Source of the DNA: Nitrosarchaeum koreense MY1
GTDB taxonomy: Archaea > Thermoproteota > Nitrososphaeria > Nitrososphaerales > Nitrosopumilaceae
DNA length: 64,000 nt
Direction: 5' to 3'
Assembly: GCF_000220175.1 (NCBI RefSeq)
Contig: NZ_AFPU01000001.1
Location: 1,213,512 to 1,277,511 of the forward strand
Shown here: positions 34,930-43,187 of the stretch, in pieces
Layout: every line of letters starts with the position of its first letter
How positions within the stretch are numbered: position 1 is the stretch's first letter
Position numbers and translations under genes: made by a program
The notes under the pieces: model-generated
Seen by the model: the letters and a program-made list of their open reading frames with translations, nothing else
What the model was told of the DNA's origin: nothing
Databases searched by the model: none

Positions 34930-35643
34930 TTCTTTAGAAACAGATACAGGATTTTTATCATTGATTATAGTTCGACCAATGATAAGATAGTCAGTACCTG
35001 CAGAGAGCACATTTTTTGCACTTCCACCCTGAGTACCAATTCCTGGCGAAAAAATATCTAATTTAGAGCCTGCTTTTTTGTGACAATATTGAATAATTTC
35101 TGGAAATGTTGCCCCGACTACAATTCCATCAACCTTTGAGGTAATTGCCCAATCCAAAAATAATTGATATAATTTCTGCGATTTACCCATCTTGATTTCC
35201 ATATCGTATGATAGTTTTGCTTCAGGTGCGCTCATATGACATAATGTAATTACTCCCTTGTTTTCCTTGTGAGACGATTTCACTAGTTGTTTTAGACTAT
35301 CTAATCCCATAATTGGGTTGGCGATTACTGCATCAAAACCCAAATTCCAAAGATGCTCAGTTGTGACTTTATTTGTATTACCTATATCGTTTAGTTTAAT
35401 GTCAGCAATTGTTTGCAATCCATAGTTATGTGCAGTTTTATTTATTTTAGAAATTTCTTTAAAACTTAATGGCAATAATAAATGAAAGTTTAATTTTATT
35501 CCACAGAGATATGGATATAATGTTTTGATATTTTGTATTGTTTTAGTAGTTAAATTTTTTTCAGATGAATCATAATCATTAGCAAGAATAATTTTGCCAT
35601 TCTTTTTGGATATCTGAGAAAGTCTAGTTTTGAAGGTGGCCAT
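34903..35643 (-). CDS. pyrF: Orotidine 5'-phosphate decarboxylase
   Basis: 246 residues from ATG 35643. The TIM-barrel motif IADIKLNDIGNTN near residues 81-93 holds the D-x-K-x-x-D catalytic set; IILANDYDSS supplies the N-terminal Asp and FSPGIGTQGGS the phosphate loop. It makes UMP, the last step of the pathway to which PyrD/PyrK also belong. Its start overlaps the upstream hypothetical gene by 20 nt. Confidence 0.93.
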   Translation of the reverse strand: MATFKTRLSQISKKNGKIILANDYDSSEKNLTTKTIQNIKTLYPYLCGIKLNFHLLLPLSFKEISKINKTAHNYGLQTIADIKLNDIGNTNKVTTEHLWNLGFDAVIANPIMGLDSLKQLVKSSHKENKGVITLCHMSAPEAKLSYDMEIKMGKSQKLYQLFLDWAITSKVDGIVVGATFPEIIQYCHKKAGSKLDIFSPGIGTQGGSAKNVLSAGTDYLIIGRTIINDKNPVSVSKELQLQSFSK

Positions 35644-36301
35644 AATCAACTAAGGGATGCGTCTCTTTTAGTTTTATAATTTTGATGTAAGAATAACCAT
35701 GTTCAGAAGGATTATCAACAAAAGAAGGTTCAGATCCATTATTAGTGGTGAATTTTAAAAATGGTTTTCCAGGATCTGAATCAAGAACAACATGACAAAA
35801 ATAAGATGCACCTTCTTCATTAAAATTCATAAAAACTCCAACTAGCCATTTATTTGCATGTGGAAATAAAAACAGCGGAAATGGAATTTCTTCAAAACCC
35901 CAAGTAAGCTTTGCAAGACTAGATAGATCTTCAAGCTCAATTGGCAAATATCTGTCAGCAGTTCCATTTCCAGGTTTTAATGCATCAGGAAGTGATTTTA
36001 TTCTAACGATTGGAGAATATAGCTTGCTTGCATCAGATGTAGAATTTACAATATCAGATTCCTCTTTTCCACCTTTTAATCCATAACAGATGTAGTGACC
36101 ATCATTCTCAAATGGCGTGTAATACACAATTGGTTTTTCTTTTAGTATATCCATTTGAACTGATAAAACTTTTTTTCCATTATGCTCATGAAGAAATGAT
36201 ACACGTGGTGCACGCTCAAGTGCACAAACAAGCCTAGAAAATTCTAACGTAGAAGAAACCTCGATGTAACGAGGTAATTTATCCACAATTAATTTTTCCA
36301 C
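35624..36301 (-). CDS. Conserved-looking protein of unknown function upstream of pyrF
   Basis: 225 residues from a GTG at 36299-36301. It is soluble, alpha/beta, with no signal peptide. Notable segments are SRLVCALERAPRVSFLHEH and FEEIPFPLFLFPHANKW. No family or catalytic motif is recognised. The tight overlap with pyrF suggests co-transcription. Confidence 0.7.
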   Translation of the reverse strand: MEKLIVDKLPRYIEVSSTLEFSRLVCALERAPRVSFLHEHNGKKVLSVQMDILKEKPIVYYTPFENDGHYICYGLKGGKEESDIVNSTSDASKLYSPIVRIKSLPDALKPGNGTADRYLPIELEDLSSLAKLTWGFEEIPFPLFLFPHANKWLVGVFMNFNEEGASYFCHVVLDSDPGKPFLKFTTNNGSEPSFVDNPSEHGYSYIKIIKLKETHPLVDYGHLQN

Positions 36302-36351
36302 AAATAATTTTTGTGTAATACTAAATTAAACTTACCCTAAAATTTTTCAGG

Positions 36352-37353
36352 CTATTTTCTTCTATCAATAATTTCATTGACATTTGGTCCTGTTCCAATT
36401 ATAGTTACAGGCGTGTTTAATTTTTCTTCAATATTTTTTATGAATGATTGAGCATCAGTAGAAAGTTCCTCAAATGATGTTTTACCTGCACAATTTGGAA
36501 ATAGAACATCTAATTTTGTAATAGAGATTTGTGTTGCACTATTAAGCATGATTGCACGCCTAGCTAAGTCAAAATCAAAATCAGCTGCCCGTCTCTGTCG
36601 TCCAGTTACAGTTCCAAATTCAGACCAACCTTTTCTTTCAGCTTCTTCAAGAGAAAGTTCTTTTGATAATGGTCCAGTACCGACACGTGTAACGTATGCT
36701 TTGAAAACAACAATTACTTCATCGACTTTTTTTGGTCCGAGCCCAACATCAGCGCATATTCCAGATGCAGTAACGTCTTTTGAAGTTACAAAAGGATATG
36801 TCCCATGCCATAAAGATAAGAAAGTTCCCTGTGTTCCTTCAACTAGAACATTTTGATTTAAAGAAAGGGCAGTGTTAATTTCTTCAGGAACATCCACAAT
36901 CAATGAAGATAATGAATCAATATCTTTTGCAAGTTTTAAAATTCTCATAGCTCTATCTGCATTTGCAGGTCCTGTACCAGAACCAGTACTACCAATTTTT
37001 TCTTTTAATTCTCCTTTAGAATCACGGAGAAGATGACTTTCTTCAATAATTCCACAGTGTTTATCAATAAATGCACGACCAGATGCACCAAAATCTTGAA
37101 TCTCTTTTAATAAAACACTTGGATTAATTACAACACCTGGGCCAATCATTACTTTTGCAGTTTTATTTAAAAATCCGCTTGGCAACATTCTGACTTTGTA
37201 TGTTTTATCACCATCTCTAATTGTATGACCTGCATTTGGACCTGCTCCACCCCTGACAATAATTTTTGGGTTATCTTTTATTGCCAAATATGAGATAATT
37301 TTTCCTTTACCTTCATCACCAAAAAATCCACCAACAACAACAGTAGAAGACAT
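36352..37353 (-). CDS. purA: Adenylosuccinate synthetase
   Basis: 333 residues, the compact archaeal form. It has the P-loop GFFGDEGKGK (residues 8-17), GGAGPNAGHTI with the catalytic His near residue 43, GSTGSGTGPANADR, VEGTQGTFLSLWHGTYPFVT and TGRQRRAADFD. It joins IMP and aspartate with GTP to make adenylosuccinate. purB, the next enzyme, is about 15 kb away in this window. Confidence 0.95.
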   Translation of the reverse strand: MSSTVVVGGFFGDEGKGKIISYLAIKDNPKIIVRGGAGPNAGHTIRDGDKTYKVRMLPSGFLNKTAKVMIGPGVVINPSVLLKEIQDFGASGRAFIDKHCGIIEESHLLRDSKGELKEKIGSTGSGTGPANADRAMRILKLAKDIDSLSSLIVDVPEEINTALSLNQNVLVEGTQGTFLSLWHGTYPFVTSKDVTASGICADVGLGPKKVDEVIVVFKAYVTRVGTGPLSKELSLEEAERKGWSEFGTVTGRQRRAADFDFDLARRAIMLNSATQISITKLDVLFPNCAGKTSFEELSTDAQSFIKNIEEKLNTPVTIIGTGPNVNEIIDRRK

Positions 37354-37433
37354 ATTCTCGAACTCAAATTTCGTTTATTTAAGCTAAAGTGTTGTCAGAT
37401 GATTTAATATTCAATTAAAAATAGAGTTGATCG

Positions 37434-37895
37434 TTGGCAGGACCTAATTATGCAGGAAATATCATAGTAATTTTAGCAAATCTTCCAGATTTTCTCAGAA
37501 TACCTGTTTTGAAAAAAAGAATGGTTGAATTTTTTTCAATGAGTGATGCAGAAAAAATGGAGATCATAAATAACGCACTTGAAGCTGGGCCTACAATTCC
37601 GTTTCCAAATTTTGCTAAACTATTCAAGACGTGGCTAGAAATTCTAACTACACTACCTGAAGAACAAAGAAATGGATTATTTTCAGGGTACATCAATGAG
37701 GTCTCAAAATCACCTCAGAAATTAATTGAGTTTAATCTAGATGGAATACTAGAGATTTTCCTGACGCTAAAGAACGAGGAAAAAGAAATTCTTGTCCAAT
37801 CAATTAAGAAGATAGTAAGTGAACTAGATGTTGAAGATAAAAGAAAATTAATGCTAATTATACCAGATAATGCTAAAACACACCTGAATTTTTAA
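37434..37895 (+). CDS. All-helical protein of unknown function
   Basis: 153 residues from TTG 37434. Sequence is almost entirely helical (PVLKKRMVEFFSMSDAEKME, LEILTTLPEEQRNGLFSGYI, EEKEILVQSIKKIVSELDV), reminiscent of helical-repeat scaffolds. No signal peptide, no known motif. It overlaps the YggX-like gene tail to tail by 4 nt. Confidence 0.65.
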   Translation: MAGPNYAGNIIVILANLPDFLRIPVLKKRMVEFFSMSDAEKMEIINNALEAGPTIPFPNFAKLFKTWLEILTTLPEEQRNGLFSGYINEVSKSPQKLIEFNLDGILEIFLTLKNEEKEILVQSIKKIVSELDVEDKRKLMLIIPDNAKTHLNF

Positions 37896-38173
37896 GCACC
37901 AGGTGGCTTGTCAGGTTTTCTATTATCTTCATTGGTATAATCTACAATTTCTCCTTCAGGAGTAAGTACGCCTGCAAAGATTTTTTCGTGTTTTTTTAAC
38001 AGTTTTCTATGATCTGGCATGGACATGTCTAATCTCATTTCATTCATTACCATTACACGGTATTCCTTCCATTCAGCCCAACACTTGTTGCAAACTGGAT
38101 ATTTTTCAGCAACCATATCAAGTTGTTCTGTATCTGGGATGGAATTCTTACATTTTGTACAAGCTCGACTCAT
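37892..38173 (-). CDS. YggX-like Fe(2+)-trafficking protein with zinc-finger cysteines
   Basis: 93 residues from ATG 38173. The middle part (CWAEWKEYRVMVMNEMRLDM, then DHRKLLKKHEKIF) matches bacterial YggX (WAQWQHKQTMLINEKKLNM...HRKLLEQEM), which protects Fe-S clusters from oxidation. Unlike bacterial YggX, it has two CxxC pairs (RACTKCK and PVCNKCW), suggesting bound zinc or iron. The frame stays open to 38305 but the earlier part has no family match. Role in iron handling is inferred. Confidence 0.72.
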   Translation of the reverse strand: MSRACTKCKNSIPDTEQLDMVAEKYPVCNKCWAEWKEYRVMVMNEMRLDMSMPDHRKLLKKHEKIFAGVLTPEGEIVDYTNEDNRKPDKPPGA

Positions 38174-38279
38174 AGATTCTAACAAAATAGAACTCCTTTT
38201 ATCTTTTATCAAGTGAAAACCATCAGATAGGCATTTTACGAATGTAAAGTAATAATAAATAACAAATGCAGAATTAGTT

Positions 38280-38489
38280 GTGAAAATAAAATGTCCAAAA
38301 TGCAAGAAAAATGCAGAATTATCAATGGATTTTTCTTTTGTAAAATGTGATAACTGTGATTTAGATATGAGTTATGGTGAATATGTTAAATTTATTGCTC
38401 ATAACGAACCAACGTATTCGGATATTCTTGGTGACTATACAGGTAGTACTGAAGGTCAGGCTGCAGGGTCATTAGATGAATGGGATTAA
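38280..38489 (+). CDS. Small zinc-ribbon protein
   Basis: 69 residues from a GTG. MKIKCPKCKKNAELSMD and FVKCDNCDLDMSYGEYV form a four-cysteine ribbon; the C terminus is acidic. It is divergent from the YggX-like gene. Function unknown. Confidence 0.72.
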   Translation: MKIKCPKCKKNAELSMDFSFVKCDNCDLDMSYGEYVKFIAHNEPTYSDILGDYTGSTEGQAAGSLDEWD

Positions 38490-38549
38490 CCACATGGTAA
38501 AATCATTCAGCAGATTAAAATAATTAGATTGATGAATTGTTAATCATCA

Positions 38550-39188
38550 TTGGAATTTCTACTAGAAAACATATTAAATTTAATTGGATTTTTAGTGGGA
38601 CTTGCAATAGGGATAATGTCACTAATTGGATTTAGAAATACCGGTAGCCCTACATTATTTCGATTAACAATTGCATTTTTTTCAATAAGTGCAGGATTTT
38701 TTGTAATATGGGCAGGATATATGGTGGAAGATTTTATAACAAAATCAGGAAACATAGAAAGATGGATTCAAACTCTAGGAATTGTTATTCAAACAATAGG
38801 ATATTTCTTTATAGCATTTTCACATAGCATTAAATCATTTTTTCCAAAATCAAGATACTTTAGATCAGTTGGAATTTTTCCGTTATTTTTAGTGTCATCT
38901 GTACAAATAGAACACATCTTTAGATCTATTTCATTTATTTTATTGGCTTATGGTGCAATTGAAACAATGTTATCATATTTTGAAAACAAAAACAAAGGAG
39001 CAATATCCGTAGCTGTGGGATTAGCACTATTAGCTCTTGGAGAGTTTTTAGGATGGTATTCATTTGTATTTCCAGAATCTATTTTGTACTCAATTTCTAT
39101 GGCAATCAAGATTGGAGGTCTAATTGCATTGTTTATTCCAGTAAGCAAAATCCCACTAACCAAGATAAAATTCGATGATCTGGATTAA
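38550..39188 (+). CDS. Seven-helix integral membrane protein, unknown function
   Basis: 212 residues with about seven hydrophobic helices (LIGFLVGLAIGIMSLIGF, FSISAGFFVIWAGYM, IVIQTIGYFFIAF, IFPLFLVSSVQI and others) and short loops. The layout resembles small archaeal 7TM proteins of unknown role. No retinal-lysine or enzyme motif is seen. TTG start at 38550. Confidence 0.7.
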   Translation: MEFLLENILNLIGFLVGLAIGIMSLIGFRNTGSPTLFRLTIAFFSISAGFFVIWAGYMVEDFITKSGNIERWIQTLGIVIQTIGYFFIAFSHSIKSFFPKSRYFRSVGIFPLFLVSSVQIEHIFRSISFILLAYGAIETMLSYFENKNKGAISVAVGLALLALGEFLGWYSFVFPESILYSISMAIKIGGLIALFIPVSKIPLTKIKFDDLD

Positions 39189-39312
39189 CAAGTATTAGGC
39201 TCAAATTACTTTCAAAATCAAAATTTGTCAAATTCTTTTATCTTTTTAGTATATTGCAAAATATCAACTGACTCTCATAGAAATTATGCAATTAATGTAT
39301 ACAGGGATAGTA

Positions 39313-39600
39313 ATGACAGAGTACAGAACACATATGAAAATTATTGGCGACATACTTGCCACCACACGTGATGACCTACAAGATGAAGATGGAGCCTCAG
39401 TAACTTATCTCATTAGAAAAGCTAATGTCTCACATTCAAGAATTTCCAGAATTTTAAAGACACTTGTATCTCAAGGATTATTAGAACAAGATGGGACAAC
39501 TGGTTCAAATAAATATAGAATTAGTCAATCCGGACGAGAATTTCTTCAAGCGTATTATACATTCACATCTTTTGCAGATAACTTTGGATTAACTATCTAG
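39313..39600 (+). CDS. Winged-helix DNA-binding protein (HTH_45-like)
   Basis: 95 residues from ATG 39313. It begins MTEYRTHMKIIGDIL and contains VTYLIRKANVSHSRISRIL and a wing ending YRISQSGREFLQAY, the pattern of small archaeal winged-helix proteins. It aligns along its length with the protein at 45927 (YRTSMQIVADLL...KANLSHSRLSKFL), which supports this start over an ATG at 39286. Target unknown. Confidence 0.78.
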   Translation: MTEYRTHMKIIGDILATTRDDLQDEDGASVTYLIRKANVSHSRISRILKTLVSQGLLEQDGTTGSNKYRISQSGREFLQAYYTFTSFADNFGLTI

Positions 39601-39686
39601 TCTTCAATTTCTTCAAATTCCTCTAAATCATCATCAAAATCATCTTGAAATTCATTGTCCTCATATTCTGACGATGGACTAGACAT
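39597..39686 (-). CDS. Possible very small acidic protein
   Basis: An ATG at 39684-39686 opens a 29-residue frame, MSSPSSEYEDNEFQDDFDDD and onward, in which more than half the residues are acidic or flanking Ser/Phe. It ends inside the stop codon of the winged-helix gene (3-nt overlap). No ribosome-binding site is clear, so translation is uncertain. Confidence 0.3.
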   Translation of the reverse strand: MSSPSSEYEDNEFQDDFDDDLEEFEEIED

Positions 39687-39821
39687 ATCTATGATAAGAA
39701 AATTCAGTCAATTAAAAAACTTATTCAAATGTAAATGAATAATTAAAGAAAGAATGATAGTAAACCAATTGAGAATTCACAAACATATAGTTTTAACACA
39801 AGGGGAGATCCTGAAAATACT

Positions 39822-40343
39822 TTGAATTTAATAATCACGTGTGCCAGACATTTAGAATTAGAAACTAAACAAGAAATATCAAATATTTTAGATAAGATAG
39901 GAGATTCAGAACCAAAGATAATCATTACAAACATGTCTGGGATATTGACTGCGGAAACAAAACTAGACCCAATTGATGTAGTAAATAAAATCAAAGAAAT
40001 GATATTAGATGAACCATGGTGTATTAGATATTCTTTAAGAATTATTCCAATTCAAAAAATTACAGAAACAAAGATTGAAAGTATTGAAGAAGGAATTTCA
40101 GATTTAATTAAATTAATTTCTTCTCATGATTCATACCGAATATCAATTGAAAAAAGAAATTCAGACATTTCAAGTCAGGAGTTAATTTCAAGAATAGCAA
40201 ATAAAGTTAAAAATAAAGTATCATTAGAATTTCCAGACAAAATCATATTAATTGAAATTTTGGGAAATAAAACAGGAATTGCCATAGTCAAAAAAACAGA
40301 TATTTTGAGCGTAGAAAAAACAAAAAGAAGTATGTCAGAGTAA
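39822..40343 (+). CDS. THUMP-domain protein (Tan1-like)
   Basis: 173 residues from a TTG, with GGGGAGATCC about 12 nt upstream. Pattern: NLIITCARHLELETKQEISN, then ILTAETKLDPIDVVNKIKEM, RYSLRIIPIQ and, at the end, IEILGNKTGIAIVKKTDIL. That is a lone THUMP domain as in Tan1/THUMPD1, which binds tRNA and helps Kre33/TmcA acetylate cytidine 12. No catalytic domain is attached. It converges with the Cgi121-fusion gene (9-nt overlap). Confidence 0.82.
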   Translation: MNLIITCARHLELETKQEISNILDKIGDSEPKIIITNMSGILTAETKLDPIDVVNKIKEMILDEPWCIRYSLRIIPIQKITETKIESIEEGISDLIKLISSHDSYRISIEKRNSDISSQELISRIANKVKNKVSLEFPDKIILIEILGNKTGIAIVKKTDILSVEKTKRSMSE

Positions 40344-41108
40344 AATTGCTGCTTTTTCGATCAATATATCTTCAAGAGGATTTTTTGAGATGACTGTATC
40401 AAGTTGTTTATCTGTTATTTTATAATATTTTTTTAAAAATGATGTATGATCTTTTGAAAATAACGGAATTGAAATAATTTCAATCTCATTGTAAAGCTTG
40501 TCTAATATTTTTCTATTTCCAAGCGCAATTAACATAAAGTTTTGTTTTGGTTTCATTCCAGCAGAATTAATTGCGGTAGAAATTTGAGATGAAATAGCAA
40601 AGCGCATCAAAATATCCATTTCAAATTTATTTGAAAGTAAAATATCATTCTTCTCAGAATAAACAGATAATGAAATAATTTTTTGAAGATGATATCTGTT
40701 TAAAACAAAATTGCTGGACACCGCCTGAAGTTTTACGCTAGGAAATTTTTTCCTTAGATTATCAACAAAAGTAACTGTAAGATCATCTTTGCCTTTAATT
40801 TCAACGACTTGAATTAATTTATTTGATATATTGAAAAATAGTCTTTTAGACGAACCACCATGAATTATAGGAATTATACTTACTACATCGTTGTTTTTAA
40901 TTTCTGTATTTTTGCCATCCATTGCAGAAGAATCAACACCGTTAATTGCTATCAAAATATTTTCAACATCAAGATTAGGAGTATTTGTTGGTTTTAGATT
41001 TAGTAATAAATCAAGGAGTTCTTGAATAGTTATATCAGATTTATCAATTTTTATCTCATCGGTTAAAAATGACTTTTTTGCACCTCCTACAAGCTTAATC
41101 ATGATCAT
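40335..41108 (-). CDS. MoaD/ThiS beta-grasp domain fused to KEOPS subunit Cgi121
   Basis: 257 residues in two parts. Residues 1-85 look like MoaD/ThiS ubiquitin-like proteins: IKLVGGAKKSF, TIQELLDLLLNL, ILIAINGVDSSAM and VVSIIPIIHGG, with the terminal Gly84-Gly85 in place. Residues 90-257 follow archaeal Cgi121: LQAVSSNFVLNRYHLQKIIS, NKFEMDILMRFAISSQISTA, INSAGMK and, at the end, EDILIEKAAIL. Cgi121 is the KEOPS subunit that brings tRNA for t6A37 synthesis. The Gly-Gly is internal unless the protein is cut. Start at ATG 41108 or 41102. The THUMP tRNA-binding gene is the convergent neighbour. Confidence 0.85.
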   Translation of the reverse strand: MIMIKLVGGAKKSFLTDEIKIDKSDITIQELLDLLLNLKPTNTPNLDVENILIAINGVDSSAMDGKNTEIKNNDVVSIIPIIHGGSSKRLFFNISNKLIQVVEIKGKDDLTVTFVDNLRKKFPSVKLQAVSSNFVLNRYHLQKIISLSVYSEKNDILLSNKFEMDILMRFAISSQISTAINSAGMKPKQNFMLIALGNRKILDKLYNEIEIISIPLFSKDHTSFLKKYYKITDKQLDTVISKNPLEDILIEKAAILL

Positions 41109-41157
41109 ATAGATATCATCAAAAATGCTAGTGATTAATTTTCTGTTTTGCTAAGAG

Positions 41158-41475
41158 TTATTCTTCAGTAGCGGTGCTTTTTGGTTCTGAGACAATTTCA
41201 ATAACTTGTTCTTCATTAGAGTCATCATCTGAAATTTTTTCTTGTAATGTGTAATTTTCGACTTTAGAAGATTCAATTTGAGACTGTTTTATTTTTTCGT
41301 CACGAATTTCTTTTTTGATAAATTTAGTAATATAGCCTGCAATTTCATTTTTTAATCCTTTAGAACGAATTATAGCTATTTGATCTAAGATTTTTTTGTT
41401 ATCAGCAAAATCTTCTCCAAATTTTTGTTTGTGCTCATCTAATACTTCGTATGAAAGTCGCTTAATTCTATCCAC
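41158..41475 (-). CDS. rps17e: Small-subunit ribosomal protein S17e
   Basis: 105 residues from GTG 41475. The S17e core is present: DRIKRLSYEVLDEHKQKFG, FADNKKILDQIAIIRSKGLK and NEIAGYITKFIKKE. The C-terminal 40 residues are an acidic tail (SDDDSNEEQVIEIVSE) not found in short homologues. The frame is open to 41601, but that part lies over the tatD gene and has no S17e similarity. A TATA box 28 nt upstream supports the GTG start. Confidence 0.9.
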   Translation of the reverse strand: MDRIKRLSYEVLDEHKQKFGEDFADNKKILDQIAIIRSKGLKNEIAGYITKFIKKEIRDEKIKQSQIESSKVENYTLQEKISDDDSNEEQVIEIVSEPKSTATEE

Positions 41476-41499
41476 TCCTCGTGTATTGAATAGGGGTTT

Positions 41500-41507
41500 T
41501 TTATACC
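41500..41507 (-). promoter_or_regulatory. TATA box of rps17e inside the end of the TatD gene
   Basis: On the minus strand GGTATAAA, followed by AAACCCC, is centred 28 nt before the S17e GTG. It touches the TatD stop codon, so S17e appears to have its own promoter. Confidence 0.5.
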
Positions 41508-42262
41508 TATATTCGAAGGAATGATTTGGTATTTGCTTCCAATAACATAGCCATTTCATCATATGATTTACCAAGTACTTTGGAGGCACAAAACACAACA
41601 CTTGGTATGAAACTAATCTGACCAGATTTCATTTCAAAACACCTTGAGAATTTTACAGGACCGTCAGTTTCAACTAGAATTTTGTTTTCCAGTGTTTGAG
41701 ATAACAGTGCTTGTTTATCATTGGCATAAATCGTTACAGGTCCATATGAAACAAAAAAACCCATATCCATTGCTTTTTGAAGCTGCTTTTTACTTCCATC
41801 AAACCAATGAAGTAATGCATGTGTAGTATTATAAGAAGTCATTATAGAAAAAATCTGATCTAAACTTTTTCTAGAATGAATAGAAATTGGTTTTTTGAAT
41901 TTTTCTGCAAGGGATAGAAAGGTTTCAAAAAAGTAGATTTGGTTTTTATTGTCTTCATCAGATTTGACATATGTAGGATCTAATCCAATTTCTCCAATAC
42001 CTGAAATATTTTGTTGGTTTTCAGTAATTAGATTTATCATTAATTCTAAATCATCATCGATACGTTCAGGATGAATACCAATAAAGGGCAAGATAAGATT
42101 ACTCTTGTTTCCAAGCTCCAATGTTTTTTGGGATGTTATAGTATCCATTGAGACGCAGCAAGCTTGAATTTTCATATTTTCCATGCCCCGAATAATATAA
42201 TCCAGATCATTTTGATAATATGGATCAGTTAAATGAATATGAGAATCATATAGCCAAGCCAT
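41507..42262 (-). CDS. tatD: TatD-family metal-dependent hydrolase
   Basis: 251 residues of amidohydrolase fold: LYDSHIHLTD (first metal His pair), GIHPERI, GIGEIGLDPTYV near residue 86, ISIHSRKS, LLHWFDGS and the catalytic ETDGPVKF near residue 201. TatD proteins are DNases with 3'-5' exonuclease activity or related hydrolases; substrate here not determined. Cytosolic. It is divergent from the histone gene over a 93-bp gap. Confidence 0.9.
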   Translation of the reverse strand: MAWLYDSHIHLTDPYYQNDLDYIIRGMENMKIQACCVSMDTITSQKTLELGNKSNLILPFIGIHPERIDDDLELMINLITENQQNISGIGEIGLDPTYVKSDEDNKNQIYFFETFLSLAEKFKKPISIHSRKSLDQIFSIMTSYNTTHALLHWFDGSKKQLQKAMDMGFFVSYGPVTIYANDKQALLSQTLENKILVETDGPVKFSRCFEMKSGQISFIPSVVFCASKVLGKSYDEMAMLLEANTKSFLRI

Positions 42263-42355
42263 TGCCTCAACTTTGAAAATAGTCTGTATAAATCGATTCC
42301 TTAGTGATATTTTTTAACTCATAATCTTTTATCGGAAAAAAGAAAATGAAGGTTA

Positions 42356-42571
42356 ATGAAATCATCAGAATTGGGCATTTCAGCAATGTATAGAATTTTA
42401 AAAAAATCAGGTGCGGAGAGGGTTAGTGATGAATCAGCAGAAGAACTACGAGGGATAATTGAAGAATTGGCTAACAAAATTGCAAAAAGTGCAGTAGATA
42501 TGGCTTTACATGCAGGAAGAAAAACGATTAAAGCCGAAGACATCAAACTTGCATCAAAACCATTTATCTGA
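42356..42571 (+). CDS. Archaeal histone
   Basis: 71 residues, one histone fold without tails. Segments fit the three-helix fold: [20 protein letters not shown] (helix 1 and loop), [20 protein letters not shown] (helix 2) and [16 protein letters not shown] with the loop 2 R-K-T-I-K-A-E-D motif. It wraps DNA as dimers or longer stacks. Start is ATG 42356, in another frame from an ATG at 42346. Followed by tRNA-Cys. Confidence 0.93.
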   Translation: MKSSELGISAMYRILKKSGAERVSDESAEELRGIIEELANKIAKSAVDMALHAGRKTIKAEDIKLASKPFI

Positions 42572-42616
42572 TTTTAATCTAAAGAGTTTAATTATTCAAT
42601 TCATGTTTTTCAAAAC

Positions 42617-42688
42617 GGTACTCTGGCAGAACGGTTATGCGTGAGCCTGCAAAGCTTATACAAGGGGGTTCGACTCCCTCGGGTACCT
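42617..42688 (+). tRNA. tRNA-Cys (anticodon GCA)
   Basis: Acceptor GGTACTC pairs with GGGTACC, anticodon loop CTGCAAA gives GCA, T arm GGGGGTTCGACTCCCTC, discriminator T. Length 72, no intron, CCA not encoded. The U73 discriminator is the tRNA-Cys identity base. Confidence 0.95.
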
Positions 42689-42695
42689 TTTATTG

Positions 42696-43112
42696 TCAAT
42701 TAGCAATTACTTGTCCTTTCATCCATGGATGTAATGTACAAAAATAATCATAGACACCAGGATTTTTGAAAATAAATGTAAAAGATTCCTCAGGATCTAA
42801 ATATTCACTATCAAAAAGTCCACTTTGATTTCCATAATAACCAGAAGTGACACTATGAAATGCTGCATCTTCGTTTAACCATGTAACTGAGTCACCAGAT
42901 TTTATTGAAATTTTTGACGGAATGTAACAAGAATCAGTTTTTTCACATCCAGGACGGGAGACTTTTGTTGGCATGATAACATCAGCTTTGAGTATGGGTT
43001 TTGAGTCGTCCGTGGTTTGAACGTAATTATCATTTTGAGGTATTAATGCGATGCCAATTACCACTATAATTATCACAAAAATGGAGGCTAAGGGTATTAT
43101 TTTTTTCTTCAA
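42696..43112 (-). CDS. Exported plastocyanin-like blue copper protein
   Basis: 138 residues from TTG 43112. An N-terminal anchor (IIPLASIFVIIIVVIGIAL) is followed by a cupredoxin domain with ligands His in FHSVTSG, and Cys, His and Met in FCTLHPWMKG. This is a type 1 copper site. Ammonia-oxidising archaea use many such proteins as extracellular electron carriers instead of cytochromes c. An extra Cys pair (PGCEKTDSCY) may form a disulfide. Partner proteins cannot be named. Confidence 0.9.
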   Translation of the reverse strand: MKKKIIPLASIFVIIIVVIGIALIPQNDNYVQTTDDSKPILKADVIMPTKVSRPGCEKTDSCYIPSKISIKSGDSVTWLNEDAAFHSVTSGYYGNQSGLFDSEYLDPEESFTFIFKNPGVYDYFCTLHPWMKGQVIAN

Positions 43113-43187
43113 ATTACATCACATATTGATCGGAGTTATTATGTAATTACCAAATTCTCTAAATATATAACATAATTGATATAACAA

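Noticed and set aside
38174-38305. N-terminal extension of the YggX-like protein
   Set aside because: Hydrophobic and unrelated to the family; crosses the divergent gene start at 38280.
41476-41601. N-terminal extension of S17e
   Set aside because: It overlaps the TatD gene in another frame and is unlike S17e; a TATA box 28 nt upstream supports the GTG at 41475.
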